A stretch of DNA of 64,000 nt from Echinostoma caproni (lineage: Eukaryota > Platyhelminthes > Trematoda > Plagiorchiida > Echinostomatidae): the NCBI GenBank assembly GCA_900618425.1, contig UZAN01040256.1:1-64000 (forward strand). The letters run 5' to 3'. Of the stretch, positions 1 through 10,448 are shown piece by piece. The first letter of the stretch is position 1. Every line of letters begins with the position of its first letter. Below the pieces are notes generated by a model. That model was not told the origin of the DNA. It worked only from the letters and a program-made list of their open reading frames with translations, and searched no databases. Made by a program: the position numbers and the translations under genes.

Positions 1-1597
1 GGCGGACACAATCGGGCCTGATCGATCATGGGCTATGAATGTTTGAGTGACTGGATCAAACGCGTTTGGATGCATAAGTCAGGGGTCAACTTTCTTATCC
101 CGATCGCTTCGTCTATTGCTGGAGTGAGCAGCTGACTACTCTTGCACCTGGTGTGAGGGACACGATAAACAACTTTGATGTCTCTTGGTAACTAAGCGGG
201 TTAGGATGGGGATGCTTATTGATCCGGATGCTTTTTGATCCGGGTATATAGTTTTCGTGCCGGCCGACCAACATAAGATGCTACACAAAGGCATCTGAAA
301 GCCTAAACAACCGTTGATGTGGTCAGCATTGACAGTTTATCCTTACTTTGAATGTGGATCAAAGCAGTACCTCGATAGCACGAACGTATTGTGGCACCGT
401 TGAAGCCGCTGTTAATTTCTTTGTTCAGAAGTCGAACTACGATCCCACTCAAAGCAAATGATGAACTGATGAATAAATCTTTCTTTCTCACAGTTGAACT
501 GCGAGTTTTCGCTAGTTGTCTGATCAGTTTTCTTTCAATGGAACGATCCGAATATTCTCCCTCACATAAGGTTTTTCTAATAAGCATCAGCTCATCCTCC
601 AACGTCTCCTCAGAGCAGACTGCCCTCACCCTAATGGCCAAGCATTTCACTCGGTTTCATTTCTGTTGGATGCTAAAGAACTATTGACACTGGTGCGATC
701 TCGGTTTTCGGTACACCTTTCGTACCATCCGACCGTTTGCCATTCTGCTAAGAGATACATCCAGAAACGATAACTGATTGTTCGTTTCGCTTGCAACTGT
801 GAAATTTACTGTTTTGTGCGCCTTTTAAATTCCAATAACACAGATGTCAAGTGGTAGCTAATATCAGACAAGAAGAATATGTCGTCCACCAATTGTTAGT
901 TATTTTCAAGTTATGGACTGTAGCCATCAGCGCAGTTCTTCCCAGTTTGGCGATCATCAAGACGTCGGCGGTTAATGAACCCAAAGGTGACTGCATGGCC
1001 ACACCATCTCTTTGTCTGTTGAGATTTGATTTAACAGTAATTGGAAATTGAATATGTGCAACGAAGCAGAAGTTCACGCCAGCTGTGCGGTGGAAAACCA
1101 ATATTCAGTTTATTTTCTTCCATGTAATTCACTACGGAATCGATGGTATCTACTACTAATGGCACCATTGTGAACAAAGACTTGACGTTCAGTGGACACA
1201 TTGTCTTGTCCCTTAGATGGGAATTCTTTATTCGATTTATGAAATCAAACGTATCTCTCAGACTGTGTCTGTCCCTATGGTACTTGACTGATTCCAGTGG
1301 TCTGGATAACTGTGGTAAGGCAAGTTTTTCCTCGATAACGAGGGACGAATCGGAGTTCCCGGTTTGTGAATTTCGGGAAGTCCTTACAATCCGGGAAGCA
1401 AACAACTTGTCGGTTTTATTTGCATATATTATATGTGGTTGACAATAGAACCAGCATCTCTTAGTTGTCTCAGAGCGGCGGTTAGTTGGCCCTGAGTTTG
1501 TTGCATTAATTTTATTATAATCAGGATTACAACTGACTTTTGACAAGTCATTCAGAACCGCAGTGAGTTTGTCAATGCAATCGCGTTTGTTCACCAT
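1..1597 (-). mobile_element. Decayed Penelope-like element (RT plus GIY-YIG remnant)
   Basis: Reading the minus strand, this block follows the order of a Penelope-like retroelement. About 1597-1030 encodes the N-terminal reverse-transcriptase part, including NVKSLFTMVPL, which corresponds to PLE motif A (normally DVxSLFTNVP). Next comes RQRDGVAMQSPLG (about 1040-960), the PLE motif-B signature, and in another frame LVDDIFFLSD (about 880-850), the motif-C box. A linker open frame covers 650-303. At 281-240 the minus strand reads SYVGRPARKL, the YIG part of a GIY-YIG endonuclease. The frame changes several times, stops interrupt the last 150 bases, and the catalytic Asp of motif A is Asn. In PLEs the RT copies the RNA and the GIY-YIG nuclease cuts the target; this copy can do neither. 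It continues off the left edge of the window. Confidence 0.85.
850..1597 (-). pseudogene. PLE reverse transcriptase fragment
   Basis: This is the RT core of the element at 1-1597. The first open frame (1597-1031) runs 188 codons without an internal stop, from the fingers into the palm. The frame then shifts to give the FR-x-DGVAM-x-SPLG type motif, and shifts again for the VDD box. Recognition rests on the linked series NVKSLFT, DGVAMQSPLG and VDDIFF in correct order and spacing, which is typical of PLE and telomerase-like RTs. Motif A has Asn for the metal-binding Asp, and motif C has Leu where Tyr is usual. It is non-functional. Confidence 0.8.
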
Positions 1598-3660
1598 TAT
1601 TCCGCTTTCTTTTATTCTGGCCTACTCAATTTGACCTCGTGTTTATTCACCCATTTTGCAGCTTCTAAATGCGCTTTTCTGATTGTTCTTTGAAGTCTTG
1701 GTTAAATTATTTTCGGCAGCAATGACAGGCTCTTACTAAGGTTGACTTGATGTCCTCCAGGACTTCATTAGATTTTGGCACTAGCCTGTGAGTCTGGAAG
1801 TAAACAGTTTCAGAATACACCACATAATCCTACTGGTTCCAGTTTGCTGTACGCATACAGAACTGCCAGTCCAGTGAGAATGCCTCAACCGTTATCTCAG
1901 TCGAATGCACGATTGTGCACATACCGATCAGAACGATTTGGGATAAGACGATAATGTTTTCTGAGGTTTGTTTAATGTATCGTACGGAGATTACAACACG
2001 ATAGCCTAGTGCTGTGTAAAAAATCAATATATTGGTGTTCGCGCTTGGAATCGGAAACACAACTCCTCTATTTGGGAGAAGCCACTCCCTTATACTCCAA
2101 CGGTATACAGTCAACACTTGCACGCGATTCATATCGATTAAAGATATTGGCGTTATCCGTGATTATGGAATGTTATGTGGATGTCACCCCCAGTTGGTTC
2201 ATTTCAATTTCACATTTTGCGATACGTATTGAGGATACATAAACCTGTTAACTGCGAAATCACTATGAATTGAAAACGTTGAAACCTCTTGTAATATAAA
2301 CAGTTTAAAATATGTCACACATTGGACTTGAAGATTCATGCTTATTAGGAAAGTTCACATGCCAAGATTCTAAATCGTTTCACAATTATGAAATATATTT
2401 TTATGTACGATGTTGTTCATGAGGGATAATTCATCAGTATCTAATTTAAAAAATCTCTCAGAAGAAATTTATTCCGTGTCCTGTTACCCAGAGTTAGAAC
2501 ATCTAGCAAAAAAACACTTTCATTTGGTTTTGAATATCCTTAACCAAAGGTGGCTCTGGCGTAGCGGTTTCCTGATTGTTACTGGCGTGAATTGAACCTC
2601 ATGCTCCGGAATTCGAGCCCAAACACAGTGACCCAGAATTGATGGTAGGCAGGTTTGCAGTCATTCGGTTCAGCACCATGTCTTATGGTGATGGTTTGCC
2701 AATCCAAGTCCCGAGGCTTAGGATACCGGTTTCCAAGAGTGGACAGAAGAAGCTCCACCGACTAGGAGTGGAGGTGGGGGGTAAACCCGTCTTTTGTTTC
2801 TCACCATCTGGTGTGTATTACCGAAGTATAAAAGACGTCACTCATCTGAGGTGCTGCCCAGTCATCCGTGGAATGTAGAATATATAGCGTGCGCACCAAA
2901 CTTATACAGAAATTTGAATAATCAGGAAAATGGAGCGACTATTTCTATGTGATGGTCGCTTCAGGCGGTGGTTTGACCTCTGCAATCCCACCACTCCATG
3001 AACTTTTGAAGCAAAGAACATAAATTTGGAGAGGAAACATAAGTGCATAAACGTAAAAAAGAACACATTGTATTAGTCAATTAAACAACAACAAACGACA
3101 GCGCTTGGCATTTATTCGCAGTGCCATTCGAACTGATTTGTGAAACTATTTGGTGTATGATGCCGCTATTGAAGTCTACCTTACTTTCTACCTTTTTAGT
3201 CTGTCAAAAACTTACATTTTACTGTATAAATATTTTATAGTTGGGGATAATGTATGCAGTGACGCTCAGCCCTTTGATTTCATGATAAACTACCCAATAC
3301 TTGAATCCTGCTGATGAACGCAAACCCAGTTCCTGCTCCACTTATTGAAGCACTCTCGATGTATCTGATAGAAGTTCCTAGCTAGGAGATATCCAACCGA
3401 AAAAAACCAGACTGTTCTTCACCTTTTTTAAATGGAATTAAACTCACTAGAGAGTGTGTATTCCTGTTTGTGCTAGATCAAATGAGCACGGAGAGGTAGT
3501 ACTAAGAGGTCTATAGCCTCGATAGCCTCGTATTCGTGTGTCCCCATTTCAACTCTTGCAAGCTGCTCAAACTACAAACCTCTATGCCAACTCATGCAAA
3601 ATAATCCGACTTTCTAATCGTTCGAAAATTGCATTTCCCATTGATACGTAGTTTTCCTAG
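1598..3660. other. Non-coding, no recognisable feature
   Basis: I see no open frame with coding character, no splice-framed exon and no repeat I could match elsewhere in the window. About 2600-2880 is visibly richer in G+C than its surroundings and contains an 80-codon open frame without recognisable motifs. Confidence 0.5.
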
Positions 3661-3707
3661 TGCTTCACCTTCCTTCTCCCCTTCTGAGGGAGAGGGAAGG
3701 TGAAGTA
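3661..3707. repeat. 20-bp perfect-like hairpin
   Basis: The left arm 3661-3680 (TGCTTCACCTTCCTTCTCCC) pairs with the right arm 3688-3707 (GGGAGAGGGAAGGTGAAGTA) around the 7-base loop CTTCTGA. All 20 positions pair if two G-U wobbles are allowed. The arms are purine/pyrimidine biased. It stands alone in non-coding sequence. It could be a small-RNA hairpin, a short foldback sequence or chance. The stem is short for an animal pre-miRNA. Confidence 0.7.
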
Positions 3708-5862
3708 CCTCAATGGCAATGCGTGTGTATACTGCTTTACATCTTCAACTGTCCATCAAGCTCGTGTGACATGACCCTCCATTGAGCGACACATTCCAGT
3801 ATTTTACCAACAAACTTGCATGTTAACAGCCACGAGTAAAATGCATTCACCTCGACCTTTGTTTCCAATTTCTTTGATCTCAATTTGATTGTATCCTCAT
3901 TTGAATTGGTGTTTTTTTCAGATGTCACCTCACTGAGTTGTGCAACGGGAATTTCTACAGAAACAACGGCTATGAGGAGGAAGCAAATAAATCATAGACG
4001 GGGTGTAATTGTGCAAGAGCCACAACTATCAACAACTATCAAGGACTGTCCGTTGGATTGACCGCAAGGTTCGGAAGCAACCGTTGAGAAAATGATTGAT
4101 GACTTTCAACTATAGTTGAGGTCAACCGATGTGAAGCCACGATGGAAGACCGCTCTAGGGAGCGCCTTGTCATTAGCCTTCTTTGCATGCCAGTCTTGAT
4201 GTTATAAAGTTTGTTCTGGTGACGAGCAAATGCTAAGGGTTATTTTTATACTTTACCGCCACTGGCCGCTGGGAGAGTATAGGCTGGATTCATGAATATC
4301 AAGTGACTATCCATGAAATGTCATCTGAGTTAGACACAGGAAGCTTCCCCTAGCATCACCCTGCTTTGTGTCTAGGTGCATCTATAACCTTTGCACATCC
4401 AAGTGCTAACTGAAAAGCAGCTGGCTGGTGGCTGTTTGGGGGTAGGATGGGAGAGGGGGCTCATACGCCATTGACAGTTTTTAGCTGGACAGGGGTCCAC
4501 GCATCCTTGGTGAGGACGGAGTGATTACCTTGATCATTGAGTTGCTGAAAGAGACTTCGTCCACCAAATACGTACGCTAGACACTGACTGGCCGAGAATT
4601 GAGCTCCCGGTTTCCCTCAACCTGGTTTGGCCTGCCTGTCGACCGGTTTACCGGGATGTGTCCGCTTTTGTGTCCAAAAGGCTTCGATAAAGTGAAAACA
4701 CTGTGTTTAGTCACATGAAGACCATCGGTGAGATCGGTGAAATCCCAAATCAAGTTCATCCAATTACCACCAAAATATCCGGATATCAATGCGCCTAAAT
4801 ACGTTTTATCCTTGTTAGACGCAGAGAAACGTTAGCTAACTTGACGTTAAGTATGACAATTTAGTGTTCGCTGAACAGTGATCGAAATCGATTATTCGTA
4901 CTTTCCTTAGATATATGATTGAGAAAGATATCAATAAATGCGAAAGTAACTATCCTTGTAAGATGTATGCTACTTGCGAAATTGTAACTGTTCGCAAGTC
5001 AATTTACCAGTTTTCTGGAACAGAGCTGAAAACATCGTTATATGAACACATGTTAATCAATTTTCGCGGGAAAATCAATTTCAATCAAAAATAGTTTTTT
5101 CTCTGATAGTTACAATGTAACTTTTTGATTAACGTCGGAAACGCTAAACCAGACCCACCTGTTTAAGTAACGCCATTTGTGGCGCGCAGTGTTCCGTGTT
5201 CTGTGGGTACTCAAACACACTGGCGCTAGTCAGTATTGAAAAGGGTGATCGATAAGTCTGCTAAACCAGGAAAAAAATGATGATCATCCGTTTAAACTAA
5301 CCCACTGAATACAATGAAAACGGAAAATTCCAATTTGTTTTACGCCAGTATTAAAAGCCAAACTTAATGTGGATGTCCGGCAAGTATTTTGATTGATTAC
5401 AACTCAACATTTAACTTGAGCGCTGCACAACCGCATTCAAAGAACGTGTGGAAGTCCGTTCCGTTTTGATGCAACTGATCTTGCATTGATCGCATAAATA
5501 TCATGCTCATTCTAGCATTGAAGATACATCACAAGTCAAGCGGGGGGACACACAGGGCTTGAGAAACAAGAGCAGAAACAAGACGTGTGCGGTCCGTCGA
5601 TGCACAAGATCCAGTAAAAAACATTAAGTGAAATAATTCAGTAAAGTTTCTCTTCGCAGTGGAGCAACGCGTTTTTTGAGGACTTGACGTTGTGGAACTG
5701 GACGTGGTTTCTAAACAGTGTAAAATACTATTGTGGAGGACAAAAGCCTATTGCTTCTATGGAGGTCCGGAACTAAGGAGTCTATTTCACGTCCTAAAGG
5801 CAGACCAATCGAATATGAGTGTACACAAACTTTATATCTTACTTATTATCAATGTTGATTCT
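3708..5862. other. Non-coding, no recognisable feature
   Basis: No convincing exon, RNA gene or repeat was found. Short open frames here are of the length expected by chance and carry no motif. Confidence 0.5.
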
Positions 5863-6013
5863 CTCCAGTTACCTCTTAACTCATCATGGTCTAGGTCAAC
5901 CACTACTGAAGAAATGGGAGCATCCGCTACTTTCTGAACCATTCCATCTGCTGAGTATAAAGGAGTCAGAAAGCCATGTCTATAAAGACTCACCAAGACT
6001 TATAAATAGTTAG
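5863..6013 (+). CDS. Possible 3'-terminal exon, unknown product
   Basis: A pyrimidine-rich acceptor (TTGATTCTCTCCAG) ends near 5869 and is followed by an open frame of about 47 codons ending with TAG at 6011-6013. The frame also contains an upstream in-frame ATG (5849) whose reading starts MLILSSYLL, a hydrophobic stretch resembling a signal peptide. The encoded residues include GLGQPLLKKWEHPLL and SIKESESHVYKDSPR. No family is recognised. No polyadenylation signal is obvious close by. The frame is short enough to be chance, so this is a lead only. Confidence 0.15.
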
Positions 6014-7021
6014 AAGAACAATTTACTTCAGTATAAATGAAGTTGCCTATACGAACCGATTAGTTTTTCAAAGGGTCCGTTGCTTCAGTTGCGATCAGAC
6101 ATATACAATGATATGATTTGCTTCCCGGTGCACCAACACTGACCAGATGCATCGTCCAATCAGAATTACGCTACACTTTGTGTGACTATTGGTAGTTAGA
6201 GAATACGTTTCTCTTGTGCAGCAAACAATTCCTTTGAACGATCAACGGGGCAAGAAAGTTTCTGAATCTGCTTATTCCTGTGAGTGTTTGAGGGGATAAG
6301 ATCCTACCTTATACTTATTGGATAAAACTGTTGGCTGTCAATCCAAAATGTAGCTGATTCAAACTTGTGAGAACCGCATTTTATTTCATTTCAGTTTATT
6401 TCTATCACTAAATATGATCCAAATTTGTATGAGCCAATAAAAGATTTTTACTACGAACTAATATAAAATCTGATTTCTTATTCACACAGTAAGAGGGGTT
6501 AATTGTAGATAATTACATTGAACTTAAAGAAGGCGCGTTCAAGATTGTTTCACAACTGCTTGTGCTCCCTCTGAACAGTGCTGGTGACCAAACGTACTTT
6601 ACTGGTAGGCACAAGTTTCGAAATAGGATAAATCAGGATTACTTTTGCAATCAATACTGATTCGACCAATGTGAGAATTTTGTTTTGCTTTCAGTTTCTG
6701 ATTTGGTGGTTTGAAGATTTGAACCTTGGATTCGGGATCCGTCTGTTGAATGGAAAGTCGTTGATAAGTATTTCCTTGATTTTGTTAGGCCGCTTTTCAG
6801 TGCATCTGTCCCCGGTTCCTTCTTTTGCATTGTTCACTGTTTGACGTTTGCAAGCAGTGAACACTTCATTTCAGTTGAAACGTATGCATTTGAACATGAA
6901 ACCTATTAACGCAGGGGAATCGTTTGCAGAGATCACAGGGATATTTTATCTTTCAATGTTAACAAGAACGTCACTCGTTACTCTCCAGTTTTTTGTCAGT
7001 AAACCTACAATTTATGAGCTT

Positions 7022-7429
7022 CGATGAGAGATTCTACTACACCTTTTCTCATCAAGCCTTAGCCGAAACCCGTAATTCTTTAGCCGAAACCCAAAATGCT
7101 TTAGCCAAAATTTGTAGTTGTTTAGCCTCGACGCTCAAACGTTAGTCACACCGCGGTAGAGTAAGATCAACAAGTATCGGAAGTCAAATAATGCAGCAAA
7201 AATAGTTTCCAGCAATGTTGCTTTTGCAAAGCTTGATTAGGAAATACCGTGTGTGGGTGGTTTGGTACAACACATAATGATTGGTAAAGGTTGAACCGAT
7301 TTGCCTGTGTCGTCAAACTATTTGATACCGTTTATAGCTTCAGTGTTTCTGGCATTACGGGTTTTGGCTAAAGAATTACGGGTTGAGGTCAAAGCTTGAT
7401 GGGAAAATGTGTAGATGGAATTTCCATCA
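7022..7429. mobile_element. MITE-like element with long inverted terminal repeats
   Basis: The sequence at about 7032-7099 is an imperfect inverted repeat of about 7352-7415. Both arms contain TCATCAAG, ACCCGTAATTCTTTAGCC and a TCTACACA-like end. The interior is non-coding. The arms are themselves built from 21-bp subrepeats. It sits within one copy of a duplicated sequence and has no counterpart in the other copy, so it most likely inserted later. No transposase is encoded, so it would be non-autonomous. Its superfamily cannot be assigned from the arms, and I could not settle a target-site duplication. Confidence 0.65.
7059..7142 (+). repeat. 21-bp tandem repeat, four units
   Basis: Four units of exactly 21 bp start at 7059, 7080, 7101 and 7122, each beginning TTAGCC. 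The first two read TTAGCCGAAACCC plus a variable tail; the third and fourth diverge progressively. The repeat forms the inner part of the left arm of the MITE-like element, and the right arm carries the complement of two units. Confidence 0.8.
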
Positions 7430-8110
7430 ACTCATATAATGGGGATTGCATTAGAACGTCATGATTTTCTGAACGTTTCCCAACTAACTGTTACGTGGAA
7501 TGTACAAAGCATCTGGTTAATCAGTGTGACAAAGTTAAATAAATGATGAATCAATAGAAACCAATGAATAAAAATAAAGTAAAATGCGGGTAACACACTG
7601 GTGTACACGGGTTGAAGTAACTGACTGTCAAGCGCGAAACTATTAACTAATGGATGGTGCAATTTTATTATTCGGCATTGCATGTGAGATGACTAGTAAA
7701 GCTCGTCATATTTGCTTACACCAAGAAATTCTCACTGAGTTCACCCATGATCAAGGCTTGCTAGTTATCACTGTCGAGTCCGCCAAGAACGGAACGCGAG
7801 TAAAATAAGTTAACATTGAAAACATTTGCCATATTTAAAAGCAGTCCTAATTAAGAGCAGAATAACTGATTTTGAGAAAAAAAGAATAATGATGAAGGAT
7901 CTTAGATCCAAGAATGAGGAAATATCTTGTGACAGCACAATGGCATCTGCATATTAAAAAAACACTTGCAGAAGAAACACAATAAATAACACAAGCAAAC
8001 ATTGGAAGTAGTATGGGAATTGCACTGCACGTGGTAAATCTCCGAACCTATTGATCTACGTTTATATGAAATCGTTCGCAATCCAACGGTGCACGCTTCA
8101 TTGGCAAACA

Positions 8111-8734
8111 AGTTCTCTAGACAAGCTAAAAACTAATTGGGGTATTCAAAGCGATTTCAGTTTCCGTGGTAACATTGATCAAGGACAGGATCAGAATAAA
8201 AATGTAAAGTCAACAAAAACATACCAAACAGAACTAACAGCAATATTCAAAGAATGAGTGGTAAAATAAATAAAAGTGGGGAAAGATTCCAAGTGTGACC
8301 TGTAAGGCGTTTGTCAAAATTGTGCAGAAACATTGAAAATGTTTTGTGACAGCGTAAGGCGTTTGCGTAAACTATTTTTTGTTAGCTGAACTGCAGAAGG
8401 TGCTAGGACAGTAAGGGAAACGCTTGAAAAGGACAGAAAATCCAGATACTTCTTAATCCGGATGATTTTGATCAGTCTCTTACAGTTTGGAATAGTGACA
8501 ATGAAGCAGCGCCAAATTTGAAGTCTGCAGCTGAGGTCTAATTAAAATTATCTTAGTATTTCATAACTGTCCCACATTAGACTACGTTATGGTAAAGGAA
8601 AGACTAACGGACGTCTGGTGTAGGGATGAGGCATTCAGCTCCGACCGCAGTTCATTTATTCCTCAGAAATTTTGCTGCTACCATCTCGCTAGAGCCTCAG
8701 TTTCCTTCAAGTTTTGTATACCTAAAGATTGTAA
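8111..8734. other. Non-coding spacer between repeat copies A and B
   Basis: There is no recognisable coding sequence or RNA gene. It separates the two direct copies of the repeat starting at 6415 and 8735. Confidence 0.5.
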
Positions 8735-10020
8735 AAATTGTATGAGCCCATGAAAGATTTTTAATGTGCACAAAGATAAAATTTTATCTCGCATTCACAC
8801 AATAAAATGCGTTAATCGCGGATAATTAAAGTGATCCCAACAGAGGCGCCTAACAAATTTTAGAACCAAGGTTTTGTTTAATCTGGACAGTATTAATGAC
8901 CAGTAGTGCTTTAGTAATGTGTTCCAGTTTCGAAATAATATAAATTAGATTTATTGTTCTGTATGATGAATTCGTCTTGTGAAGGTGTGAGTTGAAAAAC
9001 TGCAAAGCACTGGACAGCTGTTTTGACCTGGTTGGATCTTATCAGCAGTGCCCGAATCAATCGACCCAACTGGGGATGGAGTCCGGGACCTGACAGGCAG
9101 AACGTAAGTATGCTACTCACCTAGTCACCGGACGGCTGATCAGACCGATAACACACTGAGATCACGCATCAGTTACACGACGAACTCATTATATAAAAAA
9201 ATCAAAGGGAAATTTTATAATGCATGGTTAAAACGAACATCACCTACTCCTCTACATTTGTTTGTCGTTAGGTGTGCAAAATGTGTTACAGTTGAATTCC
9301 GGTAAGCACATCTACTGGGTGGCATTTATTGTAATTCAGAGTCTGTAATGGGCTGGGAATGAAAGCGGTCAGTTATGCATACAGTAGTGGGTGATTAAAG
9401 TCTGCGAGAATCCTCTCCGCAAGGTTGGCCTACGGAATTTGTGACATTCCAAAAGTTTCATAACGAAACGGATAACTTAATTTAAGATAGGGCAACAAAC
9501 TGATATACAGAGGTTGAAATAACTGACTGGGATGCGTGAAACTGCCCGCGTCCTCGAATTTGATATGTTGAACGCTTTACTTGTACGAATTCAGTTCTGG
9601 ATGTAAGTTAACTCATAAAAATCGTTATAAATAGTTACNTAGTTACACTAAAAACTGATGACTGAATTTATTGTTATTTAATACATTGGAATCTACCGAG
9701 GGTGATGAGTGTGTTAAAAACAGACAACATTCAGCATATTTGCTGGATTTAAGTTTGGACCTAATTAAGAGAAAAAAGTTACATTAATAAGGATAACCGT
9801 CGAAGTAACTTAGATATAAGGGAGAAGAAAAAATGAGTTGTCACAGCTCAAGGGCATCTGTAGATATGAAAGCAGAAGCCCAATGAATCACACAAATATA
9901 CGCAGAATAAGTGTGTGGCTACGGCACAGTTTCTTCATAATCTCCGGAATGGAAGACAAGTCGACGTATGAGGTAGGAATGCGGCAATGCAATCAACATC
10001 TCATCATTGCTTCATCAAAA
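8735..10020. repeat. Dispersed/tandem repeat, copy B
   Basis: This is the second direct copy of the repeat at 6415-8110 (blocks listed there). It lacks the 408-bp MITE-like element but carries a separate SINE-like segment at 8985-9145 absent from copy A. A single N at 9639 is flanked by the exact 7-mer TAGTTAC on both sides, suggesting an unmerged assembly join. Confidence 0.7.
8985..9145 (-). repeat. Short dispersed repeat, copy 1
   Basis: This segment resembles 18425-18570 in the same orientation. Shared strings include GGACAGC, GTTTTGA-CTG, TTGG-TCT, CAGTGC, GGACCT and CACAGGT-like ends. On the minus strand the matching region of copy 2 includes GGTTCGACC, a B-box-like string, so a tRNA-derived SINE origin is possible. 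It has no coding role. Confidence 0.55.
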
Positions 10021-10382
10021 TCTCCAGCTGTAATTCTTTCGTTGTTTCCTCAGAGACGTCTGATGCTTTGCCGTCCATGTTTACTGTTTCCAGTCCACGG
10101 ATTTTGATTGGCAAAATGTATCGTAGTTATTTGAATAAGGAAGCCAGTATGGGTACATTTTTAAAAACCCATGGATTTTGAAACGTGTATGCATGTTCTT
10201 TTTAACTCGGCAACAAATTTGGTGCTAATGGGGTTTAACTAAATTTTAACATGGCGGCGGTAGTTTTAAATGGCACGTTAATAGTGACGCTAAAGGAGAT
10301 GATAATCTTAAAGAATCCTTAGAAAATGATTCAGTGAAATGCGAAACGTTTAAGGGCGAGTAGCTGCTCAAGTGAAATCTAA

Positions 10383-10448
10383 TGATTGAATCTAATAATC
10401 TAATAATAATAATAATATTATTAATAATATGATTATTAATCTAATAAT
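10383..10448. repeat. AT-rich (TAA)n-like low-complexity run
   Basis: Imperfect repeats of TAA and ATT run into each other (AATAATAATAATATTATTAA), giving a self-complementary tract flanked by AATCTAATAAT on both sides. Confidence 0.85.

Larger units (their letters stand above)
6415..8110. repeat. Dispersed/tandem repeat, copy A
   Basis: Three separated blocks match the sequence at 8735-10020 in the same orientation and order. These are 6415-6650 with 8735-8955 (shared TTGTATGAGCC, AAAGATTTTTA, ATTCACACA, TTTCGAAATA), 6937-7010 with 9206-9275 (AGGGATATTTTAT against AGGGAAATTTTAT), and 7585-8060 with 9480-9960 (GGTTGAA-TAACTGACTG, CCTAATTAAGAG, GGCATCTG, AATCTCCG). I see no protein-coding potential. 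The MITE-like element at 7022-7429 lies inside this copy only. The outer limits are approximate because similarity fades. Confidence 0.7.
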
